A DNA stretch of 64,000 nt from Flavipsychrobacter sp. (lineage in GTDB: Bacteria; Bacteroidota; Bacteroidia; Chitinophagales; Chitinophagaceae), in the NCBI GenBank assembly GCA_016786615.1, contig JAEUVX010000011.1, positions 62,001 to 126,000 of the forward strand, written 5' to 3'. Position numbers and translations under genes: made by a program. Below are positions 45,165 to 54,165 of this stretch, piece after piece. The notes below the pieces were generated by a model. The model was not told where the DNA came from, ran no database searches, and saw only the letters and a program-made list of their open reading frames with translations. Every line of letters begins with the position of its first letter. Position 1 is the first letter of the stretch.

Positions 45165-46319
45165 ATGAGAATGCATTTAGTAGCATCCGAAGCGGATAAG
45201 CAGGCATTTTTAGCATTACCCAACGCAATTAATCAAAACAACCCCAACTGGGTACGCCCGTTGGATAAGGATATAGAAGAAGTCTTTGACCCCGCCAAAA
45301 ACAAGTTTTTCAAAAAAGGGGAATGTGCAAGATGGTTGCTGAAAGATGATAGTGGCACTGCAATAGGCCGTATCGCTGCATTTGTAAATACACAGTATAA
45401 AAACGAACAGCCCACAGGTGGCATTGGCTTTTTTGAATGTATAGATAGCCAGCAGGCAGCAAATTTTATGTTCGACCATTGTAAGCAATGGCTGCAGGAA
45501 CGTGGTATGCAAGCAATGGATGGGCCTATTAATTTTGGGGAGCGCGATAAATGGTGGGGGCTTTTGGTAGAGGGCTTTCAGGAGCCACTCTACTGTATGA
45601 ATTATAATCCGGAGTATTACCAAAAGCTATTCAGCAATTACGGTTTTCAGGTGTATTACGAGCAGATATGTTTTGCACTGAAAGTACAGAGCCGCTTGCA
45701 GGATAAGTTTTATGAAGCATATGATAAGTATGCTGCAGACCCCGATTATAGTGCCAGGCATTTTAGAAAAGACCAGTTAGAGAAATTTGCCAAAGACTTT
45801 ACGATTATATACAACAGAGCATGGGCAAAACATGGTGGTGGTAAGGAGCTGGAGGAAAAGACGGTGATAAAGATGTTCACAACCATGAAGCCTGTGATAG
45901 ATGAGAGCATACAGTGGTTTGTGTACTACAAAGGAGAGCCGATAGCTTTCTGGGTAAACCTGCCCGACCTCAACCAGTATTTCAAACATTTGAACGGTAA
46001 GTTTGGGCTGTTGCAGAAACTGCAATTTTTGTGCTTGAAGCAGTTTGGTAAATGCACTCGTTTTGTAGGGTTGGCATTTGGTGTTGTGCCGGAGTATCAG
46101 GGCAAAGGGATAGATGGCTACATGATAGTGAGTGGCGCGAAAGTAATACAGACACAAGCCAGGTACGAAGACTATGAAATGCAGTGGGTGGGCGACTTCA
46201 ACCCAAAGATGATAAGCATAGGCGAAAGCCTTGGCACCTACCGCAGCCGCAGGCTACAAACACTCCGCTATCTGTTTGATAGGAGTAAAGAGTTTAAGAG
46301 GCATCCTATGATTGGATGA
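45165..46319 (+). CDS. GNAT-superfamily (YghO-like) acyltransferase
   Basis: A 384-residue cytoplasmic protein without a signal peptide. The N-terminal half includes a conserved-looking NPNWVRPLDKDIEEVF and PINFGERDKWWGLLVEGF. The C-terminal third has an acetyltransferase-like region with VGLAFGVVPEYQGKGIDGYM, the acyl-CoA phosphate-binding Q/RxxGxG/A-type motif. The family is widely annotated as a hypothetical or GNAT protein and the substrate is unknown. The promoter box ends four bases ahead of the ATG. The next gene starts about 57 bases downstream, so read-through is possible. Confidence 0.7.
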   Translation: MRMHLVASEADKQAFLALPNAINQNNPNWVRPLDKDIEEVFDPAKNKFFKKGECARWLLKDDSGTAIGRIAAFVNTQYKNEQPTGGIGFFECIDSQQAANFMFDHCKQWLQERGMQAMDGPINFGERDKWWGLLVEGFQEPLYCMNYNPEYYQKLFSNYGFQVYYEQICFALKVQSRLQDKFYEAYDKYAADPDYSARHFRKDQLEKFAKDFTIIYNRAWAKHGGGKELEEKTVIKMFTTMKPVIDESIQWFVYYKGEPIAFWVNLPDLNQYFKHLNGKFGLLQKLQFLCLKQFGKCTRFVGLAFGVVPEYQGKGIDGYMIVSGAKVIQTQARYEDYEMQWVGDFNPKMISIGESLGTYRSRRLQTLRYLFDRSKEFKRHPMIG

Positions 46320-46376
46320 TTTTGGGCGTTGGATTAAACTATTGTGATAATCTGTGGTCTTACACTAAATTACAAT

Positions 46377-47705
46377 ATGCCTAGACCACTACGCTGTCTG
46401 GTCCTGTTATCTGTAATCGTTGGTTTTTCTGCAAATGCGCAGCCAACAGGTATTTATGTGTTGGATAACAGTAACGGAACCTACAGGGATGCTAACATAC
46501 GAAGCTATACGTTTGTAAACGGCTATGTATGGAGGTGGAGTTGGGCAGATATTGAGACATCGCAGGGTGTGTACAACTTTGCAGGTTTAGACCATATCGT
46601 AAAACGATTGGATTCGCTAAATCAGAAACTGACAATACTATTCGGTGCATATAGCGTAGAGCCACCTTATGTAGCTGCAAATGCAGCGGCTACTTATTCA
46701 TTTTACGATCCTGTATCTGCTGTCACAACAACGAGAGCTGTACCGTGGGATGCATATCTGATGGCCCGTTTCAGGTTGTTTATGGCAGCATTGGCATCTC
46801 ATCAGGTATATAGTATGTCGGCGGGGGCAAATGTTCCCCTTAGCACGCACCCTGTGCTCGCAAACATTACTGCCAATATACCGGGACTTGGGGCTATACG
46901 CAATGTGAATAGCCTTACGGCAGGTTTGCACACTACACTAACGGGATATGCAAGACAGAAATTTGCCGATTCACTGATAGCGAGCCTGAAAGTGCACACA
47001 GATTATTTTCCGACAAAAAATGTGTTCATTCCATTCTATAAGTCGGTGACGGATAACGTATCTGCGCCACAACTGGCTACTTACATCAGAACAAGGTTAT
47101 TGCAGGGCTTCAACGGAGTGGCAAATCCCAAAATAAGCTTCTGGCAAGAGAATCTTGCTGCATACAAGGATACGGTGACCAAAGTGGTGACAGGATTGCC
47201 AACAACAACCAATGCGTCGATAATGTATCAGCTCAACGACTCTGCTTATACAATGTTTCAGATGCTGCAAGGGTGGACGCATCCATTCTCTGACCCGGCA
47301 AAAGTAGCCAATACCACACCGGTGGATGCTATGTGCTACGCATATAAAACCTATGGTACCAGGTATTTTGAAATCTATGCAGATGATATAGATAATACGC
47401 TGTATCAACCATTATTTGCTTCGTGGAGCAATGGGGCAGTTTGTAATACAGCTGCAGCAGTGTCGAATGCATCTGGCAAGCTGAACGACGTTCTTATCTA
47501 TCCCAATCCTGCAAAAGATGTTTTTATTGTTGCCAATCTTCCTGTTGATAAGCCATGTATCATTACGATATCAGACATGACGGGCAAAGGGCTGATTGTT
47601 ACTGATAGCAGGCAGGTAGATATAAGTGGGCTAAGTAATGGAGTGTATAGGCTCTCTGTTAGTTGCGGTTCAGCTACTATTTGCAGAAAGCTTATGAAGC
47701 AGTAG
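46377..47705 (+). CDS. T9SS-secreted putative glycoside-hydrolase-like protein
   Basis: A 442-residue exported protein. The ATG at 46377 gives a signal peptide (PLRCLVLLSVIVGFSANAQ), so the upstream frame from 46344 was rejected. The body (about 20-355) looks like a TIM-barrel hydrolase of the GH42/beta-galactosidase type (GYVWRWSWADIETSQGVYNF; ISFWQENLAAY), but catalytic Glu residues cannot be fixed from sequence alone. Residues 367-442 are a T9SS sorting domain (DVLIYPNPAKDVFIVANL; VDISGLSNGVYRLSV). It overlaps the convergent folP stop by 14 bases. Confidence 0.72.
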   Translation: MPRPLRCLVLLSVIVGFSANAQPTGIYVLDNSNGTYRDANIRSYTFVNGYVWRWSWADIETSQGVYNFAGLDHIVKRLDSLNQKLTILFGAYSVEPPYVAANAAATYSFYDPVSAVTTTRAVPWDAYLMARFRLFMAALASHQVYSMSAGANVPLSTHPVLANITANIPGLGAIRNVNSLTAGLHTTLTGYARQKFADSLIASLKVHTDYFPTKNVFIPFYKSVTDNVSAPQLATYIRTRLLQGFNGVANPKISFWQENLAAYKDTVTKVVTGLPTTTNASIMYQLNDSAYTMFQMLQGWTHPFSDPAKVANTTPVDAMCYAYKTYGTRYFEIYADDIDNTLYQPLFASWSNGAVCNTAAAVSNASGKLNDVLIYPNPAKDVFIVANLPVDKPCIITISDMTGKGLIVTDSRQVDISGLSNGVYRLSVSCGSATICRKLMKQ

Positions 47706-48564
47706 TGCCGGGGTATAAGTGTCCGTATAGCTTTATCACCTCCATCGCTTCCTTTACATCATGTGCTCTTAGGATGTTTGCGCCTTGTTGCAGGGCTACC
47801 ATGTGTAGTGCTGTGGTGCCGTTCAGTGCTTCTTCTGGTGTGGTGCCAATTGCTTTCCATATCATGCCTTTACGTGATATGCCTGCCAGTACAGGCTTGC
47901 CAAGTATGCGCAGGGTGTGCATGTTTCGTAGTAGTTCGTAGTTGTGCTCCAGTGTTTTGCCAAAACCAAAGCCCGGGTCTATGATGATGTCTTTGATGCC
48001 TGCGGCTTCGCATTTATCAACCATCTGCCGCAGATAGTTCATTATATCCAGTGTTACGTTGCAGTATTGCGAATTTTGCTGCATGGTGGCAGGTGTGCCT
48101 TGCATGTGCATGGCTATGTAGGGTACCTGTAGTTGTGCCACGGCAGCTATCATATTACCATCTATGCTACCGCTGCTTACGTCGTTTATGATAGATGCGC
48201 CTGCGTTTACGGCCGCTGTTGCCACTTTGCTATGATAGGTATCAACAGATAGCCAGGCTTCCGGGAAGCGCTTGTGAAGTGCTTCTATAACAGGTATTAC
48301 ACGCTTCAGTTCCTCTTCCGGGGCTATGATATCACTACCGGGTTTGGTGCTGGCACCGCCTACATCCAGTATCGTAGCTCCTTCGCTGAGCATACGCTCT
48401 GCATTGCGCAGTATGCTGTCCGTATCGCTGTCGCGGCCCTGATTGTAGAAGCTGTCGGGCGTGGCATTGAGGATACCCATTACAACAGGCGTAGATATGT
48501 CCAGCAATCTGCCCCTACTTTGCAGGGTGGTTTCTACGGGTAAAACTGTATTTTTGAAACTCAT
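47692..48564 (-). CDS. folP: Dihydropteroate synthase
   Basis: A 290-residue FolP with all signatures: VMGILNATPDSF, DVGGASTKPGSD, SINDVSSG, and IDPGFGFGKT. It condenses p-aminobenzoate with 6-hydroxymethyl-dihydropterin pyrophosphate in folate synthesis and is the target of sulfonamides. The length is typical. The start is an ATG with a TTCTTTG-like box just upstream. It is divergent from the DUF1599 gene, which has its own box; the folP-DUF1599-BT_3928 neighbourhood is typical in Bacteroidota. Confidence 0.96.
   Translation of the reverse strand: MSFKNTVLPVETTLQSRGRLLDISTPVVMGILNATPDSFYNQGRDSDTDSILRNAERMLSEGATILDVGGASTKPGSDIIAPEEELKRVIPVIEALHKRFPEAWLSVDTYHSKVATAAVNAGASIINDVSSGSIDGNMIAAVAQLQVPYIAMHMQGTPATMQQNSQYCNVTLDIMNYLRQMVDKCEAAGIKDIIIDPGFGFGKTLEHNYELLRNMHTLRILGKPVLAGISRKGMIWKAIGTTPEEALNGTTALHMVALQQGANILRAHDVKEAMEVIKLYGHLYPGTTAS
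48549..48556 (+). promoter_or_regulatory. Bacteroidota -7 box for the DUF1599 gene
   Basis: TATTTTTG, a full match, 23 bases ahead of the ATG at 48580. It lies within the folP coding end, so the two divergent units overlap. Confidence 0.5.
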
Positions 48565-48579
48565 AGCACTACAAAGAAA

Positions 48580-49152
48580 ATGCAGGATAGCGTAAGCGCC
48601 AACATAATGACAAATACTTTAGCACAATACAGGGCCGTTGTAGGCCGCTGCAAGGATATGTACGTGAAAAAAGCCAAAGACTACGGTACATCGTGGCGGG
48701 TGCTGCGCGGCATATCTATAGTAGACCAGATATACATCAAAGCATGGCGCATACGCCAGATACAGGAAACGGGGCAGCAGAAAATAGGCGATAGTATAGA
48801 GAGCGAGTTCGTAGGTATTGTAAACTATGGCATCATTGCCCTGATACAGAATGCCATGCCTGCGGATGCACCGATTGACCTTAGCTACGAAGAGGCTAAG
48901 CAATGGTATGAGGACAAAGCACAGGATATAGAAAACCTGATGCAGCAAAAGAACCACGACTATGGCGAGGCATGGAGAGAGCTTTCTCAGCAGTCTTTCG
49001 TAGACCTGATACTGGTAAAACTATTGCGCATCAAACAGATACTTGCCAACGACGGGCAGACGATTGTTTCGGAAGGGGCAGATGCCAATTTTCACGATAT
49101 CGTAAACTATGCCATATTTGCCCTTATCAAAATAGACGAAGGCAAAGCATAG
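48580..49152 (+). CDS. DUF1599 protein with internal duplication
   Basis: A 190-residue protein built from two similar halves, each of the DUF1599 type: KKAKDYGTSWRVLRG...DQIYIKAWRIRQI...IVNYGIIALIQ and then QQKNHDYGEAWRELSQ...DLILVKLLRIKQI...IVNYAIFALIK. The start at 48580 is used because of the promoter box; an internal ATG (48607) is possible. The family is of unknown function but is often next to folP in Bacteroidota and may resemble nucleotide-binding MazG-like folds. It is cytoplasmic, 69 bases upstream of the DoxX gene. Confidence 0.85.
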   Translation: MQDSVSANIMTNTLAQYRAVVGRCKDMYVKKAKDYGTSWRVLRGISIVDQIYIKAWRIRQIQETGQQKIGDSIESEFVGIVNYGIIALIQNAMPADAPIDLSYEEAKQWYEDKAQDIENLMQQKNHDYGEAWRELSQQSFVDLILVKLLRIKQILANDGQTIVSEGADANFHDIVNYAIFALIKIDEGKA

Positions 49153-49221
49153 GCTTTAACAGTTTATTTCAAACCCATTTTGCATATTAGCGGTCAATAC
49201 TAAACGCACAAACCAACAAAT

Positions 49222-50343
49222 ATGAAGTACATACTGTGGCTCATCAGAATTATTGTAGGCGTTCTGTTCATTTTCTCAGGCCTTGTAAAAGCGAACGACC
49301 CCCTGGGCCTTAGCTACAAGATGGATGAGTTTTTTGAAGTATGGCAGATGCACTGGATGATGCCATTCTCGCTCTCATTATCTGTTATGATGATTGCTTT
49401 TGAAATAATTGCAGGAGTTGCAGTATTACTGGGCTATGCGCAGAAAGTATTTTCTGTATTACTGTTGTTGCTAATCGTTTTCTTCACATTCCTTACAGCC
49501 TATGTACTGTTCAGCGGTAAGATAAAAGAGTGCGGTTGTTTTGGCGATTGTATAAAAATAAGCAATGAAGAAACTTTCTGGAAAGATGTGGCTTTAACCG
49601 TATTAGGATTAATACTGTTCATTTACCGTAAGAAAATACAGCCGATTTTTTCGGGTAAAATAGGTACACCTCTAATGGTGCTTACTGCTATCTTCTCTTT
49701 TGGTGTACAATGGTATGCGTTGGCACATCTTCCATTTCATGATTGTCTGCCATATAAAGTTGGTGTTGATATTAATAAAGACCGTAAAATACCTCCAGGT
49801 GCAAAACCTGATGTGTATGAAACTATGCTTGTGTATGAAAAAGATGGTGTTAAAAAACAATTCACCACTCAAAATTTCCCATGGCAGGATACTACTTGGA
49901 AGTATGTAAGCAGCGAATCGAAATTGATAGAAAAAGGTAATGCTGAACCTAAAATCAAGGACTTTATCATATCAGATTATGATGGCAATGATGTAACAGA
50001 AAATGTATTGACAGCCCCGGGTAACACACTTTTACTTTTCGTAAAAGATATAGAGAACGCAAGCACAGAAAACATGAATAAACTGCACGACCTGATAGAA
50101 GATGCAGAGAAAAATAACGTACCCACTTATATATTGTGTTCAGCTACTAAAGAACAGGCAGAGGCGTTTCGAAAGGCAAATAATATAGAGAAAGGAGTGC
50201 TTTATATGTTTGATGGTACGGTGAGCAAAACAGCGCTGCGTTCTAACCCCGGCCTGATGTTGCTGGATCAGGGCGTGATACGCGGTAAGTGGAGCTACAA
50301 AGATTATCCTTCTACACTGGCTGCTGCAAAATCGGGTAAATAG
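49222..50343 (+). CDS. BT_3928-type DoxX/MauE-like membrane protein with thioredoxin-like tail
   Basis: A 373-residue protein with an N-terminal four-helix DoxX/MauE-like domain (about 1-135), including a CGCFGDC cluster (near 108-114), followed by a further helix and a C-terminal thioredoxin-like domain (about 215-365; no CXXC). This is the Bacteroidota BT_3928 type. The family may handle redox at the membrane, and the cysteine cluster points the same way. Its stop overlaps the GTG start of the following permease by one base, giving tight coupling. Confidence 0.83.
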   Translation: MKYILWLIRIIVGVLFIFSGLVKANDPLGLSYKMDEFFEVWQMHWMMPFSLSLSVMMIAFEIIAGVAVLLGYAQKVFSVLLLLLIVFFTFLTAYVLFSGKIKECGCFGDCIKISNEETFWKDVALTVLGLILFIYRKKIQPIFSGKIGTPLMVLTAIFSFGVQWYALAHLPFHDCLPYKVGVDINKDRKIPPGAKPDVYETMLVYEKDGVKKQFTTQNFPWQDTTWKYVSSESKLIEKGNAEPKIKDFIISDYDGNDVTENVLTAPGNTLLLFVKDIENASTENMNKLHDLIEDAEKNNVPTYILCSATKEQAEAFRKANNIEKGVLYMFDGTVSKTALRSNPGLMLLDQGVIRGKWSYKDYPSTLAAAKSGK

Positions 50344-51398
50344 TGCTGCGCTTTCTGGTACGGCGCATACGTTACAGCATGCTGGTATTGGCAGGTGTAA
50401 TCACGGTTGTGTTCTTTCTGTTCAATGTACTACCCGGAGACCCTGCAAGGCTCACCATGGGGCAGCGCAGCGACCTTGCATCTGTAGAAAATGCAAGGCG
50501 CGAAATGAACCTGGACAAGCCGCTTGCCACACGCTATTTTTTGTACCTCAACGATATTTCTCCCATCGGCTATCACAAGCGCGATAGTGCAGAAAAAGCA
50601 AAGTATAGTTATGCTACACTGTTGCCATTGGGCGACCATGCACTTGGGTTGAAGGTTCCTTATCTGGGACGTAGCTACAATACCAAACGTGGGGTAAGTA
50701 CAGTGCTTACAGAAGCACTCCCCGGTACTATTATACTCGCACTGGCTGCGATGGTAATAGCCACTATCTGCGGCATACTATTAGGTATCGTTGCTGCATT
50801 GAAAAAAGATACCTGGCTCGATACATCTTCCATTGCTGCAAGTGTGGCAGGTGTTTCAATGCCATCATTTTTTGCAGGTTTGGTGATAGCTTATTTCTTT
50901 GGCTATGTATTGCATAGCTACACGGGGCTGAATATGACGGGCAGCTTGTGGGAGTATGATGCCATCACAGGCAGACATCTAGCACTGAAAAACCTGATAC
51001 TACCTGCTATTGCTTTGGGGATTCGTCCGTTGGCTATCATCACACAACTTACGCGCAGTGCCCTGCTCGATGTGCTTTCGCAAGAATATATTCGCACGGC
51101 TTATGCAAAGGGATTATCTACCACCAAAGTGGTGTTTCGCCATGCATTACCCAATGCGCTGAACCCTGTAGTGACAGCCATCTCTGGCTGGCTTGCTGAA
51201 TTGCTGGCAGGCTCTTTCTTTGTCGAATACATCTTTGGCTGGAAGGGCGTTGGCAAGATAACCGTCGATGCGCTCGATAAGTTCGATTTCCCGCTGGTGA
51301 TGGGTTCTGTATTGCTCACCGCGTTTATCTTCATCATCGTGAATCTGGTAACAGATATGCTTTACGGCTGGCTGGACCCACGCGTGCGCCTGCAATAG
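50343..51398 (+). CDS. ABC transporter permease (DppB/OppB type)
   Basis: A 351-residue permease with six predicted membrane helices; the N-terminus MLRFLVRRIRYSMLVLAGVITVVFFLFN and the GDPAR segment are typical of DppB/OppB. The EAA loop is near 255-275 (EYIRTAYAKGLSTTKVVFRHALPNAL). It would import peptides or nickel as half of a permease pair. No partner permease (DppC), ATPase or binding protein is next to it, so it is an orphan here. The start is a GTG overlapping the preceding stop. Confidence 0.9.
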   Translation: MLRFLVRRIRYSMLVLAGVITVVFFLFNVLPGDPARLTMGQRSDLASVENARREMNLDKPLATRYFLYLNDISPIGYHKRDSAEKAKYSYATLLPLGDHALGLKVPYLGRSYNTKRGVSTVLTEALPGTIILALAAMVIATICGILLGIVAALKKDTWLDTSSIAASVAGVSMPSFFAGLVIAYFFGYVLHSYTGLNMTGSLWEYDAITGRHLALKNLILPAIALGIRPLAIITQLTRSALLDVLSQEYIRTAYAKGLSTTKVVFRHALPNALNPVVTAISGWLAELLAGSFFVEYIFGWKGVGKITVDALDKFDFPLVMGSVLLTAFIFIIVNLVTDMLYGWLDPRVRLQ

Positions 51399-51428
51399 CA
51401 GAATGCTTTAGTCGCAATCTATTGAAAG

Positions 51429-51965
51429 CTAACGAGGTGCAGGCTTATAGATATACGTTGTCGCAGTGTCATGATACATGTTGCCGTTTTTTGAAGAAGC
51501 TTCTACATGAAAAGTATAAGTGCCAGGTACAACACCGTTATCTGCATTTGCATTTCCCTTAAACCCCAGAGAACAACCCTCAAAAGTTTCAATTTTATCG
51601 TTCAAGCCATTGATACTGACATAGTCTTTGTATTGCCCCCAGAGGATTTCCTGATTTGCAGGTATGGTTATATTCGATAATCTAATTTCTCTGTTGCAAA
51701 ATACTTTTACTGTTTTCTTTATTATTTGATTTTTTATTGAGAAAAATTCCGTTTGACAATTCTCTTTGTTGTTCAAAGACACCCATTTACTCAATGGTGT
51801 AATAATTACAAACTCACTGCTTCCTCTTGATGAACTATCTGATGCAGATGCATCAATGCCATAGTAAATATGTTCTCTGTCTGGATTTTTACAATTATAT
51901 TTTATACAGGACTGAAAAGAGACCAACGCAATAAGTACAGTTATAAATAAGGAGGTATTTCGCAT
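51429..51965 (-). CDS. Lipoprotein, unknown function (178 residues)
   Basis: A 178-residue lipoprotein with lipobox FQSC (Cys20), further cysteines (including IKYNC next to the anchor), and a small beta-rich domain ending VPGTYTFHVEASSKNGN with a Thr/Tyr-rich end. No family is recognised. It is convergent with the permease gene and divergent from the phosphate porin promoter. Confidence 0.6.
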   Translation of the reverse strand: MRNTSLFITVLIALVSFQSCIKYNCKNPDREHIYYGIDASASDSSSRGSSEFVIITPLSKWVSLNNKENCQTEFFSIKNQIIKKTVKVFCNREIRLSNITIPANQEILWGQYKDYVSINGLNDKIETFEGCSLGFKGNANADNGVVPGTYTFHVEASSKNGNMYHDTATTYIYKPAPR

Positions 51966-52050
51966 ATAGGTTTTTTATACTTCAAGCAATAATCATGTTA
52001 AATGCAACCTATTAAATAGGAAAGAAACTTTACAAAACAACTTTAACTCC

Positions 52051-52117
52051 AATGTTACCAAATTATTAAGTATTGATTATGAATTTCTTACGGAATTGTT
52101 ACCAAAATACATTTGCG
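52051..52117 (+). promoter_or_regulatory. Candidate Pho-regulated promoter module, copy 1 (porin)
   Basis: Three blocks, AATGTTA (52051-52057), AATTATTAAGT (52061-52071) and CCAAAATACATTTGCG (52102-52117, containing the -7 box TACATTTG at 52108-52115), occur with identical spacing at 53408-53474. Within the first part TGTTA, TATTA and GATTA recur every 11 bases, a PhoB-box-like periodicity. The leader to the ATG is 22 bases at both sites. Confidence 0.7.
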
Positions 52118-52137
52118 TCCAGAAATTAAAAACCAAA

Positions 52138-53364
52138 ATGCGTAAAATTTTACAAGCGGGTATTGCAATCGTGTTATCGTTAGCATCTTCTACAGCTGTT
52201 TTTGCACAGAAAGGCGAAGCTATGGAGCTTAAAGCAGATGCAGCACCCAAAAAGAAATGGTATGAATCTGTGAGTATAAGGGGATATGTACAGGCAAGGT
52301 ATAACCGCCTGCTGGAAACAAATGATAAACTGAGCTGCGAACAGTGTGACCGTAGTTGGGGCGATAACGGTGGCTTCTTTCTGAGGCGCGTACGTATTAT
52401 ATTTTTCGGACAGATAAGCAAACAGGTATATTTCTACCTGCAACCCGATTTTGCCAGCTCTGCATCTACAACCGGTTTGCACTTCGGGCAGCTTAGGGAT
52501 GCGTATTTTGACATCGGGGTCGATAAAAAGAACCGTTTCCGTTTCCGTATAGGCCAGAGCAAAGTACCTTATGGTTTTGAAAACATGCAATCGAGCCAGA
52601 ACCGCCTGCCGCTTGACCGTAATGATGCTCTGAACAGTGCCGTGAGTAATGAGCGCGATTTAGGGGTAATGTTCTACTATGCGCCTGCAAAAACAAGAGA
52701 ACTGTTTTCTAAACTTGTAAATGATGGTTTCAAGGGTTCGGGCGACTATGGTGTAGTAGGTTTTGGGGTGTACAACGGACAAACCGCTAACAAGCCAGAA
52801 TTGAATAATGACCGCCACGTAGTAGGCCGTATATCTTACCCTTTCCAGATAGGTACACAAATACTGGAGGCAGGCGTACAGGGTTATACCGGTTTTTATA
52901 CAATGGCATCAGACCAGCTTTCTACAGGTGTTAAATACAGAAAAGACCTGACTTATGTAGATAAAAGGGCTGCCGCAAGTGTTATCCTGTATCCGAAACC
53001 TTTTGGTGTGCAGGCAGAGTATAATATTGGTAAAGGTCCAGAATTCAATACACTTACAGATAGTATTGAAGCAAAAGACCTGACGGGTGGTTATGTAACA
53101 CTGAACTATATGCTGAAGTTTAAAAACCATATATTCTTCCCTTTCACAAGAATACAGTACTACGAAGGTGGCAAAAAGCATGAAAAAGATGCACGTAGCT
53201 ATAAGGTTAATGAATTTGAAGTAGGTGTAGAATGGCAGCCTGTAAAGCAATTTGAACTGGTTGCGATGTACACGGTATCATCTCGCCGATTTGAGGATTT
53301 CGCAAAGCAAAATAACCTCCAACAGGGTTCTTTGCTGCGCTTACAAGCACAGATTAACTTTTAA
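52138..53364 (+). CDS. Phosphate-selective porin (OprO/OprP family)
   Basis: A 408-residue porin. The ATG at 52138 (not the TTG at 52096) gives a signal peptide ending near VFAQ. The body is an OprO/OprP-type 16-stranded barrel: SIRGYVQARYNRLLE at the start, RRVRIIFFGQISKQVYFYLQPDF, and the terminal QAQINF. The family lets phosphate through the outer membrane under starvation. The PiT system downstream completes uptake, and its promoter shares a regulator site with this one. It has no terminator before the next promoter. Confidence 0.9.
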   Translation: MRKILQAGIAIVLSLASSTAVFAQKGEAMELKADAAPKKKWYESVSIRGYVQARYNRLLETNDKLSCEQCDRSWGDNGGFFLRRVRIIFFGQISKQVYFYLQPDFASSASTTGLHFGQLRDAYFDIGVDKKNRFRFRIGQSKVPYGFENMQSSQNRLPLDRNDALNSAVSNERDLGVMFYYAPAKTRELFSKLVNDGFKGSGDYGVVGFGVYNGQTANKPELNNDRHVVGRISYPFQIGTQILEAGVQGYTGFYTMASDQLSTGVKYRKDLTYVDKRAAASVILYPKPFGVQAEYNIGKGPEFNTLTDSIEAKDLTGGYVTLNYMLKFKNHIFFPFTRIQYYEGGKKHEKDARSYKVNEFEVGVEWQPVKQFELVAMYTVSSRRFEDFAKQNNLQQGSLLRLQAQINF

Positions 53365-53407
53365 TAATTACTATTAAGTGATTATATAATTAAATAATAT
53401 TAAACTC

Positions 53408-53474
53408 AATGTTAAGGAATTATTAAGTGTTTGACGCTAACTCCATAGCCTTGAGAAACCAAAATACATTTGCG
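53408..53474 (+). promoter_or_regulatory. Candidate Pho-regulated promoter module, copy 2 (DUF47-PiT)
   Basis: Same three blocks as at 52051-52117: AATGTTA (53408-53414), AATTATTAAGT (53418-53428) and CCAAAATACATTTGCG (53459-53474, -7 box 53465-53472). Block spacing is identical (51 bases from first to third), with a variable middle and the same 22-base leader. Confidence 0.7.
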
Positions 53475-53494
53475 CACAATTCAATAGTATAAAT

Positions 53495-54142
53495 ATGGGT
53501 TTCGCCTCAATAATGAAGATTTTCCTGCCTAAAGACAGGGTGTTCTATGGCTTGTTTGAAGAAGTAAGTAACAACCTTACTCAAATGAGCGATATTTTCA
53601 ATAAAGCAGTGGTAGAGAAAGATGTTACTGCCCGTAATACTTTGCTGAAAAGCCTTGAAGAATGGGAACATAAGAATGATGAAGTAACACATAAGATATT
53701 TATAGAATTAGGCAGAAACTTCATTACGCCATTCGATCGCGAGGATATTCACTATTTGGCAACATCGTTAGATGACGTAGCAGACTACCTGTGGGGTGCT
53801 TCAAAACGTGTAATGAATTATGGCATTGATGACCTTGATGAGATAACACTTGAATTTGCACAAATCATAGCCAAATCAATTACCGCACTTAATAAAGCGA
53901 TACATGGTTTGCGTGATATGAAAGACCTGCGCTCTCTTACAGAAGCCTGTGTGCTTATCAACAGCCTTGAGAATGAAGGTGATGATACTCTGGACAAAGG
54001 TATGATGCAGCTATTCTCATCAAATATCAACCCGGTTGAAATCATTAAGAAAAAAGACCTGTACCAGATGCTGGAAATAGTTACTGATAAATGTGAAGAC
54101 GCAGCCAATGTGATTGAGTCTATCATTATCAAATACGTATAA
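53495..54142 (+). CDS. DUF47 (PhoU-like) phosphate transport regulator
   Basis: A 215-residue all-helical protein of the DUF47/Pit accessory (PhoU-like) family, with the repeated acidic E/DxxxD metal-type motifs seen in PhoU folds, such as EEWEHKNDEVTHKIF, DREDIHYLATSLDDVADYLWGA and NEGDDTLDKGM. These proteins regulate or assist PiT phosphate transporters encoded next to them. The next gene begins 23 bases downstream and is a PiT transporter, so the pair forms one operon behind the shared Pho-type promoter module. Confidence 0.92.
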   Translation: MGFASIMKIFLPKDRVFYGLFEEVSNNLTQMSDIFNKAVVEKDVTARNTLLKSLEEWEHKNDEVTHKIFIELGRNFITPFDREDIHYLATSLDDVADYLWGASKRVMNYGIDDLDEITLEFAQIIAKSITALNKAIHGLRDMKDLRSLTEACVLINSLENEGDDTLDKGMMQLFSSNINPVEIIKKKDLYQMLEIVTDKCEDAANVIESIIIKYV

Positions 54143-54165
54143 TCCATCGGTACAAAACAGACATT

